Shown in pieces: positions 42,456 through 54,346 of a stretch of DNA of 64,000 nt. The position numbers and the translations under genes were made by a program. Each line of letters opens with the position of its first letter. Positions within the stretch are counted from its first letter, which is position 1. The stretch is from Dugong dugon (lineage: Eukaryota; Chordata; Mammalia; Sirenia; Dugongidae). A model generated the notes under the pieces. It was not told the origin of the DNA, ran no database searches, and was given only the letters and a program-made list of their open reading frames with translations. The DNA lies in contig CM057468.1 in the NCBI GenBank assembly GCA_030035585.1, forward strand, positions 56,354,145 to 56,418,144, read 5' to 3'.

Positions 42456-45163
42456 TTTTTATCTGTTTTGATATTGTCTGCTGTTTCTGAGGCATTAGGG
42501 TATTATTTTCTTTTTTGATTGTATGTTTGTTTGTTTTGTCCTGCTTCTTTGCTTTGTTTTGATATCTCAGGGCTGGTGGCTGGGTGTGCTTTGCTGCTTG
42601 CTCATCTGTGGGCACAATAGCTCTCACCACCTTGTCTGGGTGGGGAGGGCAGCAGCAGGCAAGGTAGGCCTTTTTTGTTGTACGCTGGCTTCATGAGGAG
42701 GCTGAGGGCAGATTGGGTGGGTGCTGTGTGCCTCCTGATGTTGGTTTAGCGGTGTAGGAGCTTTCACATTGCCTTGCCAGATGGGCAGTGGTGTCAGTCA
42801 GGGAGTGGTATGGACTCACTTTCCACTGTTCAGCAGTTGGTCGAGTGGTGGGGAGAGGGGTGGTGCGGATCCAGTGTGGCAGCGTACTTGAGCGCCTGGG
42901 GTGTTCTAGCCATGTTGCTGTGGTAGGGGCTGGCGGGAAGGAGGCTGAGGTGGTGTACTGGGCTAGATTGGAGGGCAAAAAGAAAAGGGAAAGAAAAAAT
43001 GGGCAGTGCAGTTGTAGCCAGTGGGTGGGGGCAGGGTGGACCTAGGGGCTTGTGGGAAGGGGGGAAGTGATGTACAGGGCTAGGTGGGAGGAAGAAAGAA
43101 AAGAAAGAAAAAGAAAAAAGAAGAAATGGCTGCACTTGGGAGCTGGTGGATGGGGCAGAGCAGATCTGGGGCCAGTGGGAAGGGAGGGGAGGTGGCTTAT
43201 GAGGCTAGGTAGGGAGAAAGAAAAGAAAGATAAAAAGAAAAAAATGGCAGTATGGTGGGAATTGGTGAGTGAGGGTGGGGCAGACCCATGGCAGTGGTGG
43301 GGCAGTGGCTATGATGGGGGCTGGCAGGAAGGGTGTGGAGGTGGTGTATGGGGCTATGTGAGAGGGAGAAAGAAAAGAAATAGGGAAAAAAGTGGTAGCT
43401 TGATGGGGGCCTGCAGGTGATGGCAGGGCAGACCCAGGACAGCGGTAGGCCCGTGCACTGGTGGTTCTCTAGCTGCTCTGGCATGGTGGGGGATGGCAAG
43501 TGGGGTGGAAGTGGCATAGAGGCTAGGTGGGTGGGAGAAATAAAAGGAAGAAAGGGAAAAAGAGAAAAAATGGTGCAGTGGGGGCCAGCAAGTGGGTGCA
43601 GAGTAGACCTGGGGGCTGGCAGGAAGGGAAGGGAGGTGACATACTACGTTAGGTAGGAGGGAGAAAGTAAAGAGAGAAAAGAAAGAAAAAGAAGAAGAAA
43701 ACAATGATGTCACAGCAAAAGCTGACAGGTGGGGCTAGGGCAGACTCAGGGTGTGGCAGGCTGGTGGCTCTCCAGCCACAGTGGCATGGTGGGGGCCAAC
43801 AGGAAGGGGTGAGGTGGTGGATGGGGCTAGGTGGGAGGGATAAAGAAAAAGGAGAAGGAAAAAACAAAAAGGTGGCACAGTGGGAGCTGGTGGATGGGGG
43901 TGGGGCAGACCCAGGATGGCAGTGGGCCAGTGGCTCTCTATCCACGGTGGCATGGCTGGGGTCGGCAGGAAGGTGGGGGGGGGGGTCTCATACAGGGTTA
44001 GGTGGGAGGGAGAAAGAGAAGGGAGAAAGGGAAAGAAAGAAAATAAATGGTGTTGTGGCATGTCTTAGGCTGGCTTCTCTAGGGAAGCAAAACAAGTGAA
44101 GTGTATAAATATATATAGAAAGAGATTTATACCAAGGAAATGGCTCATGCGGTTGTAGAGGCTCGAACGTCCAAAGTCTGTGGGTCAGGATAGAGGTATC
44201 TCCTGATTCATGTAGCCACAGGGGCTGGTGAACCCAAGATCAGCAGGTCAAAGAGCAGGGCTCTTGCTCACTGGCTGTGACAATCAACGAATCCCAAGAT
44301 CAGTAAGCAAGAAGACAGGTAAGCTGCTAGCTCAGGTCTCCATAACCAGAGTCCGACGAACAGGAGCTAGCTGAAGGATCCAGAGTGAGCGAAAGCCCAA
44401 GAGCCTTGCCAGAGTGTCCACTTATATTTGATGCAGGCCACATGCCCAAGGAAACTCCCTTTCAACTGATTGGCTACTCACAAGAGATTCCATCATGGAG
44501 GCAATCACATTATACCAAATTTCATCGTGGAAGTGATCACAACATCATATGACCTCCGAACCACTGAGAATCATGGCCCAGCCAAGTTGACACACAATCT
44601 TAACCATCACATGGCAGGAGCTGGTGGGTGGGGGCAAGCCATTTGCTCTCTAGCCACAGCTGCAGGGTGTGGTTTTGGCAGGAAGGGGTGGAGGTGGCAT
44701 GCAAAGCTAGGAGGAAGTGAGAAAAGGAAAAAAATGGCATTGCAGTGGGAGCCATTGGGTGGGAGCAGGGCAGACTGGTGTGGTGGCAGGCCAGTGGCTC
44801 TCTGGCCCCGACTGCACACAGGGACCAGAAGGGTGAGGGTTTCTCTGGTTACTGGGTGCTCTGTCTCCTTTTGGGAGCTCTGCAAAGTTGCCTTCCCGTA
44901 CTCCCTGTCCAGGGTTGCTGCTGGCTGTGCTTCAAGAGGGTGACGCTGCGCCATATTAGCTGACAGGGGACCTCTACTCCGTATCTCTCCTCATTCTGTT
45001 TTCTGTCAGTTTTTTCTTCCATTCATTGTTTCATCTAGTTCTTCATTTGATGCTTAGGGTTCCAGGATTGACATTGATATCTATTTTACTTGGTTTTTCA
45101 GGTGTTTGCTGCAGAGGGACGGCATGCTGCGACTGTCTAGGGTGCTGAATTGGCTCTGCCTCC
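42456..45163 (-). promoter_or_regulatory. L1 5' UTR with tandem monomers
   Basis: Has a 5' leader (45000-45163, collinear with the plus-strand L1 start), about nine monomers (42850-44060 and 44612-44950) and a unique segment next to ORF1. Anchors of the repeat (GGCTAGGTGGGAGGGAGAAAG on the plus strand) start near 42961, 43078, 43203, 43352, 43521, 43647, 43825, 43996 and 44705. Spacings are about 117-126 or 149-178 bases once the LTR is removed. On the L1 sense strand each monomer has a C/T-rich half. Confidence 0.85.
44061..44611 (-). mobile_element. Solo LTR inside L1 monomers
   Basis: 551 bases, running TGTGATGG...CTAAGACA on the minus strand. It has a region with AATATAAGTGGACAC (TATA-like) and ends in CCTAGAGAAGCCAGCCTAAGACA. 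A perfect 5-base duplication TGGCA flanks it (44056-44060, 44612-44616), which suits ERVL-type integration. It is only loosely similar to the LTR at 19720-20199 (shared GTGTCAACTTGGCTGGGCCA-type start). No internal genes. Confidence 0.88.
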
Positions 45164-45178
45164 TCATGACTATTTCTT

Positions 45179-46110
45179 AATGTTTTTATTGAGGTTTAGT
45201 TTTCAATCAATAGAATTCACCAATTTTAGGGACAAAACATGATGACAAATGTTTGCAGTCATGTACAATTACAACAATCAAAATATAGAATTTTTAATCA
45301 TCCCCAAAAGTACCTTTTGGTCCTCTGTTGTCAGTACTTTACCCTTTCTCTTGGCCCTGGCAACCACTCATCTGTCACTGTGGTTTAGCCTTTTCTAGAA
45401 TTTTATATAAATGAAATCATACAGTATATAGTCTTTAATTTCTGACTTCTTTCACTTAGCACAATGCTTTTGAGATTCAAGCATGTTGTTGTAGGTATCA
45501 ATAATATGTTCTTTATTATTGCTAAATAGCATAAGTATTTTTTAAATCTATTTATCAATTCATGGATATTTGAGTTGTTTTCCATTTGAGCTTCTAATGA
45601 TAAATATTCTATAGATATTCATGTATAAGTCATTGTGTAAGCATATTTCCATTTATTTTGGACAAATACTTAGGAGTGGTATGACAAATGAATGTTTAAC
45701 TTTACAAGCTGTTGCCAAATTGTTTTATAAAGTTGATGCATCATTTCACATTTCCATCTTATATATTTTGTAACTGTTGTTATTAGGTGTAAAAAATTTA
45801 GTATTGTTGGCTTCTTTTTTTTTTTTTTTTTTATCATTATGCAATGTCCTTCTTTATCCCTGGTAATATTTCCAGTTCTGAAATCTACATTTTCTGCTAA
45901 AAAAAAGCCACATCCTTTTTTTTTTTGATTAATGTTTGCAAGGTGTATTTTTTCTCATTGTTTATTCATTAGGCTATCTATGTCTGTTTATTTCAAGTGG
46001 ATTTCTTATAGACAACATAGAGTTGGGTCTTGCATTTTTATGAAATCTTAAACCTCTGCCCTTTAATCGGACAGTGAGTTTTGACTACTTAATGTAATCA
46101 TCTATGTGTT
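45179..46110 (-). repeat. Old L1M relic, internally deleted
   Basis: Begins with the complement of an L1M 3' end (TTTTTATTGAGGTTTAG, AGAATTCACCAATTTTAGGGAC). It then has the ORF2 C-terminal complement (TTTCACTTAGCACAATGC, CATGTTGTTGTAGGTATCA). From about 45806 it jumps to the ORF2 endonuclease region (TTATCATTATGCAATGTCC, TTGGGTCTTGC). The 36.0-45.2 kb L1 inserted into its 3' part. Confidence 0.75.
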
Positions 46111-46780
46111 TAAGTTTAATTTTTTTATTTAATGAACAGGGTTTTTTTAGCTCAACCATAAGGCAAAATTAAAATATGTAACCAATCATAAAATAAATAC
46201 TTATGAAGTTACAGTGTACAATAATTGACAACATCTCTGTAGAAAAAGTATTCAGAGTGTAAATGCTACATACAGGACTGTTCTGCCTATATTTTCAGAA
46301 TATATTTTTCCTATACCTAATCTCTGATTCTCCATAGTCCCCCTAAACCCACATCTGGCAGTCTAGCGGCTTCATGCATGTCATAAGCTGTGGCACTGAC
46401 TACAGCACATGTGACAGGTGCACCAAGTAACAGTAATGTTGACTACTACTCCCTCCACCTCCCAGATCAGACAGAGTGAGGTGTCCCTTACAGTTGGTAT
46501 CTAAGTACATTTTATTGTATCAGGGAGAGTATAACATGCTTTCCTTAAAAGGAAAATGTTAGTTGTTGCTCAGAATAGAGTCTGGGAAAGAAAGATGGAT
46601 TATCAATAGTGGCACTGCAGATTAAACCACGTGTTCAAGTAAAAATTCTATTCACTGCTCATGTATCTCACACACTTCCAGATGAGACTGGCAGAAGTGG
46701 GAAGTGCAGGTTTAACAACCCATTGCTACTTATGTTATAGCAACCATAGATAATAATACTTCATTAAATAGAAACATCTG
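46111..46780. other. Intron, nothing recognised
   Basis: No repeat family or exon identified. Confidence 0.35.
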
Positions 46781-47320
46781 GAAAAAATGGATGGGATGTT
46801 TAGACATAAACCAAGAGTGTCCTTTGCAAACAGGGAAGTACTATCATTGTAGCAGCCACTATCAATGTCCCATCCATATGTCCTTGCCCTCACTACTTCA
46901 GTGCACTCACACTGATTTCCATTTGCCAGCACCAACATGTTTACGCATGAAGGCTTCCTCGTGCCACTGGAGTGTGCGTGGTTGGCCAGAAATATCAGGG
47001 AACTATCACTCTCGGGAGCAGCACTCAGTCAGTAATGGTTTGGAGTTGGGGTATAAATATCCCCACTCCTTCACCCTTTAAATGAAATAACTCTGAGCCA
47101 TGTGTTCTACATTGGCTCTCAGAATTTCCCCAGAGGAATTAAACTTAAGGCACCTTACAATGATGGTTGCGTCAATGGCACTTCCTTTATTTACTTTCTT
47201 CCCATCCAAGTCTCACTTAACTATTCCCATTCCTTTGTCCTCTAATCTGCAAATACATTATGTGTATATGGCTCCTCGTCTCAGGGTCTGCTTCTGACAA
47301 AACCCAAACTAATATTGTCT
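46781..47320 (+). repeat. Possible LTR-like relic
   Basis: Contains GGAGTTGGGGTATAAATATCC (TATA box setting) followed by CTTCACCCTTTAAATGAAATAACTC, with a CTCTCAGAATTTCCCC stretch. This resembles the promoter part of ancient mammalian LTRs. No clear ends or duplication found. Confidence 0.35.
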
Positions 47321-47871
47321 CCCTGTGTATAATGGCGGTTAGGAGGAGCTAACGGGACTTGTTCTTCCCTTTGGAAATCCTGAACTTACCTCTGTCAGGA
47401 TCTTGGTATGATCAAGCCTGGAGACATATATTACTAAAATGCACAAGATATGCATTAGAGCTGAACTTAAAAAAAAAAAATTCAATGAGTAATGAACTAC
47501 CCCATGACTTAGAAATACTTGTGTTAACATAATTAGTGAATTTTCTCCCTGTAGGTTGACATACATGGATATTAGAATTTTCCTGCTGAACATGGAGCCA
47601 AAATAACAGATGTTCATTGATCTGAATGCTCATCTACTGTGAGAGGGCTAGTCTCTTAAGGATTTGTTAACAGCATAATTCATAAACTATTAATGAATGA
47701 ATATTAATGAGTAAAGTGCAAATCTAGTTTGTTAATTTACTTCAAGAGGTGGAACTCTCATGGTGCTATAATATCACTGTCAGAATGACCAATGCCTTTT
47801 ATCCCATGGGTTGATCTATATGGGAAACTAAATTACATTCAAGAGATTATTTCTATCACCTAGTAAATAAG

Positions 47872-47965
47872 GAGGTTTTAAGCCTTTATTATGTGCCAGT
47901 TATTATGGCATTGGAAATATAGGATTTGTATGCTTTCATAGAACTTACAGCCTAAGCACAATACT
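47872..47965 (+). repeat. LINE2 relic
   Basis: CCTTTATTATGTGCCAGTTATTATGG ... TTTCATAGAACTTACAGCC follows the L2 3' pattern. Confidence 0.5.
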
Positions 47966-48130
47966 GCTATTTATCAAATGATTGAGTGTATTTCTCATAA
48001 CTGAAATAAACAACTGAAAGGAAGAGATAGAGTTCTGTAAAATTATAAAATGATGGTACAGTTAACATTAACCTGATATTAATTGGTAGAGTCAGAAATT
48101 TGTTTCTTAAAAGGATCAAAAAAAAAAAAA

Positions 48131-48305
48131 CCCCATTGCCATCGAGTTAATTCAGACTCATAGTGACTCTACAGAGTTTCCAAGACTGTAAATCTTTATG
48201 GAAGCAGGCTGCCACATCTTTCTTCTGAGGAGTGGCTGGTGGGTTCAAACCCCTGACCTTCTTGTTAGTAACCAACCACTTTAACCACTGTGCCACCAGG
48301 GCTCC
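48131..48305 (-). repeat. AfroSINE, long variant
   Basis: CCCCATTGCCATCGAGTTAATTC through AATCTTTATGGAAGCAGGCTGCC to CTTTAACCACTGTGCCACC. An A-run precedes it at 48119-48130. Confidence 0.9.
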
Positions 48306-48351
48306 ACAAGGATAGGGATCATGAATTCTGAAACTACATTGTTTGCTTACT

Positions 48352-48507
48352 GTTGTTGTTAAGTGCCGTCCAGTCAGTTCAGACTCATAGGACCCTACAG
48401 GACAAAGTAGAACTGTCCTGTAGGGTTTCCAAGGAGCGGCGGTAGATTTGAACTGCTGACCTTTTGGTTAGTAGCTGAGCTCTTAAACACTACGCCACCA
48501 GGGCTCC
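48352..48507 (-). repeat. AfroSINE
   Basis: TTGTTGTTAAGTGCCGTCCAG, GAACTGCTGACCTTTTGGTTAG, AACACTACGCCACCAGGGCTCC. It lies 46 bases from the previous SINE in the same orientation but has a different internal structure, so it is an independent insertion. Confidence 0.92.
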
Positions 48508-49019
48508 ATATCTGCATACTAAGGTTGAAAAATTAAGTAAACATGTTGTAGATAATGAGCCACAGATTTTTTACTTTTGAAGAAAGATGCTACAAATAAA
48601 GACAAAAGGCTATGATAAATCTTGTGATGTTAGATTTGAATCAGAGCCATCAGCAGGAATCATGTTTATTTAAAATAAATATTTATATAGGTCATTATAT
48701 ATGGAAATAAATATAGATGTTTATGTATGCACAAGTTAATATAGAAACACAAATTTCCTCTGTTTCCTGACAGGGCATAGAAGCAATGACACGCCACTAG
48801 CAATGAGTACACCTAGATCCCAGATCTCGGTTTCTAAATACTGTTCTCCAATAAAAACTTAAGGGCTTCTTGGAGAAGTGGCTGGTTTCAGGGCTGAGTT
48901 AAGGAAAATACAAGCTGATCCTGGAACATTTTGTGGTGCCAAAAAATAAGAACGTGGTCACAAAAGGATGGGGCCATGTAAAAAGGCATAGGAGCCAATC
49001 TGAAAGAGCTACCAATAAC

Positions 49020-52000
49020 CAGAGCTAGAACAATTTGAGCAACGAAATAAATAATGATAATATTAGATTATAACCTGTAGAATAAAATAAAAATCCACAA
49101 GTTATATTGATATACATATATAATGAAGAAATAAATAAATGGACAAGAAAGAACAACTCTTCATTGCAGATGAGTTCCAAATGATGAATATAGAAGGAAT
49201 AATGAAAATAAAAAATCAGCAAAGGAACACCAGAGTAGTAACTATTGTAGGCTAGATACACCAATGGATGCTAAAATTAGTGGGCAACTTTTAAGGAGGG
49301 AGAATATTTTCATAATCTCAATGTAGCTTCCCCAAGATACTTATTAATTACAAAGGGAAACACTGCATCTTTACAGTGGAGCTCTTCTTAATCAAGTGAA
49401 CATGGTTAACATCACCAATAATAAGACATATCAGTATCACGTACCCTGAGATTGTACAACATCACTCCTGTGGTGTTCTTGTCAAAAATGCATAACTTCT
49501 TTCTAATTATGAGAAAACATCAGAAAAATCCAAGTTTTATGGGACATTCTACATGGTAACTGACCAGTCTTCTTCAAAAGTCAAGATCATGAAAGGCATA
49601 GAAAGAATAAGGAACTATCGCAGATGGGAAAAGACTAAGGAGACATGACAACTAAATGAAATTTGGATTCCTGGATTGATGCAGGAACAGAATATGGTAG
49701 TGAAAAAACTGTGGTAATGAAAAAAAACTACAGTTTGTTGTTGTTAGATGCACGAGTCAGTTCCAACTCTTAGGGACCCATGTACAACAGAACAAAACAC
49801 TGCCTGGTCCTGCACCATCCTCACAATCATTGCTATGTTTCAGCCCATTGTTGCAGCCACTGTGACAATTCATCCCAATGAGGGTCTACCACTTTTTCAA
49901 TGGCCCTCTACTTTACCAAGCATGATGTTCTTCTCCAGGGACTGGTCCCTCCTGATAATATGTCCAAAGTATATGAGACAAAGCCTTGCCATCCTTGCTT
50001 CTAATGAGCATTCTGGTTGTACTTCTTCCAAGACAGACTTGTTCATTGTTCTGGCAGTCCATGGTATATTCAGTATTTTTCACCAACACCATAAATCAAA
50101 GGCATCAATTCTTTGGTCTTCCAGCTTTCCATACATATAAGGCAATTGAAAATACCATAGCGTGGGTCAGGCACACCTTAGTCATCAATGTGACATCTTT
50201 GCTTTTAAAGCGGTCTTTTGCAGCAGATTTGCCCGATGCAGTACATCGTCTGATTTCTTGACTGCTGCTTCCATGGGTGTTGATTGTGGGTCCAAGTAAA
50301 ATTAAATCCTTGACAACTTCAATATTTTCTCCGTTTATCATGATGTTGCTTCTTGGTCCAGTTGTGAGGATTCTTGTTTTCTTTATGTTGAGGTGTAATC
50401 CATACTGAAGGCTGTGGTCTTTGATATTCCCCAGGAAATTCTTCCAGTTCTCTTCACTTTCAGCAAGCAAGGTTGTGTCATCTGCATATCTCAGGTTGTT
50501 AATCAGTCTTCTTCCAATCCTGATGCCGAGTTCATATAGTCCAATATCTTGGATTATTTGCTTGGCATAGGGTCGCTATGAGTCATTATCAACTCAGTGG
50601 TAATTGGTATACTGATCGAATAAGTAAGGTGAAAGGCTACACTCTGGTGCACATCTTCCCTGATTTTAAACCATGCAGTATCCCTTTGTTCTGTTCAAAT
50701 GACTGCCTCTTGGTCTGTGTACAGGTTCCGCATGAGCACAATTAAATGTTATGGAATTCCCATTCTTCCCAATGGTTATCCATACTTTGTTATGATCCAC
50801 AGAGTCGAATGCCTTTGCATAGTCAAGTAAAACACAGGTAAACATCTTTCTGGTATTCCCTGCTTTCAGCCAGGATCCATCTGACATCAGCAATGATATC
50901 CCTTGTTCTACGTCCTCTTCTGAATGCAGCTTGAATTTCTGGCAGTTTCCTGTCTACCTACTCCCGCAACCATTTTTGAATTGTCTTCAGCAAATTTTAC
51001 TTCTGTGTGATATTAATATTGTTTGATAATTTCCGCATTCTGTTGGATCACCTTTCTCTGGAATGTGCAAAAATATAGGTCTCTTCCAGTCGGCTGGTCA
51101 GGTGCTCATCTTCCAAATTACTTGGCATAGACCAGTGAGCACTTCCAGCATTGCATCCATTTGCTGAAACATTTCCATTGGTATTCCGTCAATTTCTGCA
51201 GCCTTGTTTTTTGCCAATGGCTTTAGTGCAGCTTGGACTTCTTCCTTCAATACCATGAATTCTTGATCATATGCTACCTCCTGAAATGGTTGAATATCGA
51301 CCAATTCTTTTTTGGTACAGTGACTCTGTGTATTCCTCCCATCTTCTTTTGATACTTCCTGCATGGTTCAATATTTGGCCCATAGAATCTTTCAGTATTG
51401 CAACTTGAGGCTTGAAATTTTTGCTTCAGTGTTTTCAACTATAGAAATGCTGAGCATGTTTTTCCCTTCTGGTTTTCTAACTCCAGGTCTTTGCACATTT
51501 TATTATAATACTTTACTTTGTCTTCTCAAGCTGCCCTTTGAAATTTTCTGTTCAGCTCTTGTATGTGATCATTTCTTCCATTTGCTTTAGCTACTCTACG
51601 TTCAAGAGCAAGTTTCATAGTCTCTTCTAACATCCATTTTTATCTTTTCTTTCTTTCTTGTTTTTTTAATAACCTTTTGCTTTCTTCATGTATGATGTCC
51701 TTGATGTCAAATCACAACTGGTCTGGTCTTCTGTCATTAGTGTTCAGTGCATCAAATCTATTCAGGAGATGGTCTCTAAATTCAGGTGGCAGACACTGAA
51801 GGTTGTACTTTGGCTCTCATGGTCTTGTTTTAATTTTCTTCAGCTTCAACTATAACTTGCATATAAACAATTGATGACCTGTTCCACAGTTGGCCCTTGG
51901 CCTTGTTCTGACTGTTAAGACTGAGTTATCCAGCCTCTCTTTCCACAGATGTAGTGGATTTGATTCCTGTGTATTCCATCTGGCCAGGTCCATGTGTATA

Positions 52001-52500
52001 GTCACCCTTTATGACATTGAAAAAGGTATTTCCAATGAATAGTTTGTTGGTCTTGCAAAATTCTGTCATGTGATATCCGGTGTTGTTTCTATCACCAAGG
52101 TCACATTTTCCAACTACTTATCTTTATTCTTTGTTTCCAACTTTCGCATTCCAATCACCAGTAATTATCAATGCATCTTGACTGCGTGTTTGATCAATTT
52201 CAGACTGCAGAAGTTGGTAAAAATATTCAGTTTCTTCACGTTTGGCACTAGTGGTTTGTGCGTAAATTTGACCAATTGTCAACTATTATTCAAAAAGACA
52301 ATTATTCAAAACATTAACTATTCATAGTTTAGTCAATTGTTTGCATTAATGTTAATTTCTTAGTCTGGATAATTGCACTATGGTTATACACGATTGTTAA
52401 CATTAGCGGAAGCTGGGTGAAGGTTATACAGGGAAATTCTCTGTATATTTATAAATTTCCTCTAAATCTAAAATTATTTCAAAATAAAAAAGTTTTAAAA
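49020..52500 (+). repeat. L1ME-like 3' relic split by an RTE
   Basis: The left part (about 49020-49735) ends with GACAACTAAATGAAATTTGG and CTGATTGATGCAGGAAC-like L1M 3' UTR sequence. The right part (52320-52500) ends with GGAAGCTGGGTGAAGG, AAATTATTTCAAAATAAAAAAG. Together they form the 3' end of one ancient L1 on the plus strand. Confidence 0.6.
49736..52290 (-). repeat. RTE/BovB-like LINE, 5'-truncated
   Basis: About 2.55 kb, from the 3' tail (GTTGTTGTTAGATGCACGAG) to mid-endonuclease. RT motifs on the minus strand include LLDYAKAFDSVDHNKVW (50666-50893). An N-terminal RT block contains VQAALKPLAKNKAAEIDGIPMEMFQ (51098-51364); the C-terminal domain is at 50105-50470. Stops and shifts break the frame. 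A 40-base SINE/RTE tail-like insert lies at about 50568-50610. Confidence 0.9.
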
Positions 52501-53780
52501 AATCACTTTTGAATCTGTGGTATACATGCCACTGGTGATCATAGGAAGATGGTGACCATACTACAGTGTTTCTGACTGTGATTTGGAGTTGAGGAAACAG
52601 AAATCTCCTTAGTTATGTTAAGACTAGATGTTGCAAGTATGTTAGAAACATTGTTCAAGAATTTTTTTCCTTAAGTGTTGGCAAGCAATAGCATGGTATA
52701 CTGGAGAAGGGGTGAGATGGCTGGAGTTTGGTTGGTTGTTGTTTAGATGGAAGATATTTTAGGTTGTTTAAATTTTTGATGGGAAGGAACAGTTGGGAGG
52801 AAGCAGTTCTGTAGTTACAATTTAAGCAAGGCTTGTTGCTGAGATTAAGGGGTGGAAGGAGGGAGAATCAAAGATTTAAGGAGAGTGGAGAAATTTGAAA
52901 GAATATCTTGAAAGAGTCAGAGAAACACAGCAGGATTGTAATGGGCCCATATGAGTTTGGTGATCATAAATTTGCAGTGGATCAATCTGCCGTGCTTCGT
53001 GACCTGTTCATTCAGGTCCAGTGCTGGAGAAAGGTGTTTGTAGAATATATCCAGGGCTGAGGTTTTCTTCAATTGGTGTGATGAAAGGTAGAAAGGCAAA
53101 GGAATTTTAGTGTTATTTTTGTTAACCTGGACATAGAAGGAAGTGAAGAAAGGAAAGCAATAATTAATTAGGAGAAATAAGGGATTAGCAACTAGAAAAT
53201 AAAATAAAGACTCTCAGGTGCTTAAGTCAACAGTTCGTGGCATGTGGACCTGATGGCCTCATGTATTCCTCCTTGGCAGAGACATGCCTGCTGGTGCTGG
53301 CTTAAGATTCTTTTTTTTTTTTTTTTTCACATCTTCTAAGACAGTTACAGATGGTCATCTGCTCTCCAGGTTCCTATTGTTTCTCTCTCTCTCTCTCTCT
53401 TTTTTCCCATCCCTATGAATGTATGTCTTATAAAAAGAAAGTGGTTGTTATTTTAGTGGTGCTTCAGGAAGCAGTGAAAGTAAATGAGTATTCTTAATCC
53501 ATTATTCCTTGAAAATAATCTCCCTCCACCTTTTTGTCTCTAAAACTAAGACTTATTATTGTGTTGCTTATCATTTCTCCTGACCCTAACTAGTGGCTTG
53601 TGTCCTTGTGCATTTGATTTTATTCATTAAATTATATATGTACAGAATTACTTGAGTGCATATTCTGCTGGACTTGATCTCTGCATATTCTGTGTGTCTA
53701 AATTAGGGGTACTTTCTGCCAGAAAGAAATTGAATTTGATTTGTGCAGCACCCAGGAGTATACCAAGATGGAACATCTTT
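52501..53780. other. Intron, only simple repeats
   Basis: A T-run (53311-53328) and (CT)n (53385-53400) are seen. No transposon or exon recognised. Confidence 0.4.
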
Positions 53781-53937
53781 AAAACCTGTTGCCGTGGAGT
53801 CGATTCTGACTCATAGCAACCCTACAGGACAGAGCAGAACTGTCCCATAGGGTTTCCCAGGAGCTGCTGGTGGATTCAAACTGTCGACCTTTCGGTTAGC
53901 AGTCAAATGCTTAACCACTTTGCCACCAGGGCCCCGG
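53781..53937 (-). repeat. AfroSINE
   Basis: Complete complement copy (TTGCCGTGGAGTCGATTCTG ... GCTTAACCACTTTGCCACC). Flanks AACATCTTT and AATCTCTTT suggest a duplication with changes. Confidence 0.93.
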
Positions 53938-54134
53938 AATCTCTTTAGTATCCCATTAAATTCATATCCCCAACTTTGCTGCAGACCCCAGGCTTTCTTG
54001 TGCATTTATATTGCTAATATCATCATTTACCCGAGGGACACCACCCTCTTTTTGTGTTACTTACTGCTTGCTTCCTATTAATTTTCAGCTTATGTTATTT
54101 TTTCTCCCATTCCCTTACATTCTAACAAGCTCAA

Positions 54135-54346
54135 ACCAAAAACCAAACCCACTGCCTTCAAGTCAATTCTAACTCATGATGACCCCATGTGTTACAGAGA
54201 GAACTGTTCCATAGGGTTTTCTTGGCTATAATCTTTATGGAAGCAGACCATCAGGACCTTCATCCTTGGTGCCATTGGGTGGGTTCAAACTGCCAACGTT
54301 TCACTTAGCAGGCAAGCGCAAACTGTTTGTGCCACCCAGGGACCTT
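54135..54346 (-). repeat. AfroSINE, long variant
   Basis: ACCAAAAACCAAACCCACTGCC tail complement, AATCTTTATGGAAGCAG middle, TTTGTGCCACCCAGGGACC head complement. Confidence 0.9.

Larger units (their letters stand above)
36024..45163 (-). mobile_element. Full-length-structure L1 (dead), minus strand
   Basis: Reads from its 5' end near 45163 to a short A-rich end near 36024 (CACAATAAAATTTTTTAAAA). A duplication TCATGATTATTTCTT (36009-36023) / TCATGACTATTTCTT (45164-45178), 14 of 15 identical, flanks it. Parts in order are a leader block, tandem monomers, ORF1, a long spacer, ORF2 and a single-copy 3' UTR. Later insertions are a solo LTR (44061-44611) and an AfroSINE (36303-36452). It lies in the sense direction of HDAC9. 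Stops and shifts make it inactive. Confidence 0.93.

Noticed and set aside
42788-44099. Several 80-130-codon frames on both strands, Gly/Trp- or Ser/Pro-rich
   Set aside because: All fall inside the GA-rich monomers of the L1 5' UTR. The repeats keep frames open by composition.
44061-44611. Provirus remnant with coding regions
   Set aside because: Only one LTR is present with a 5-base duplication directly at its ends, so it is solo; no internal sequence exists.
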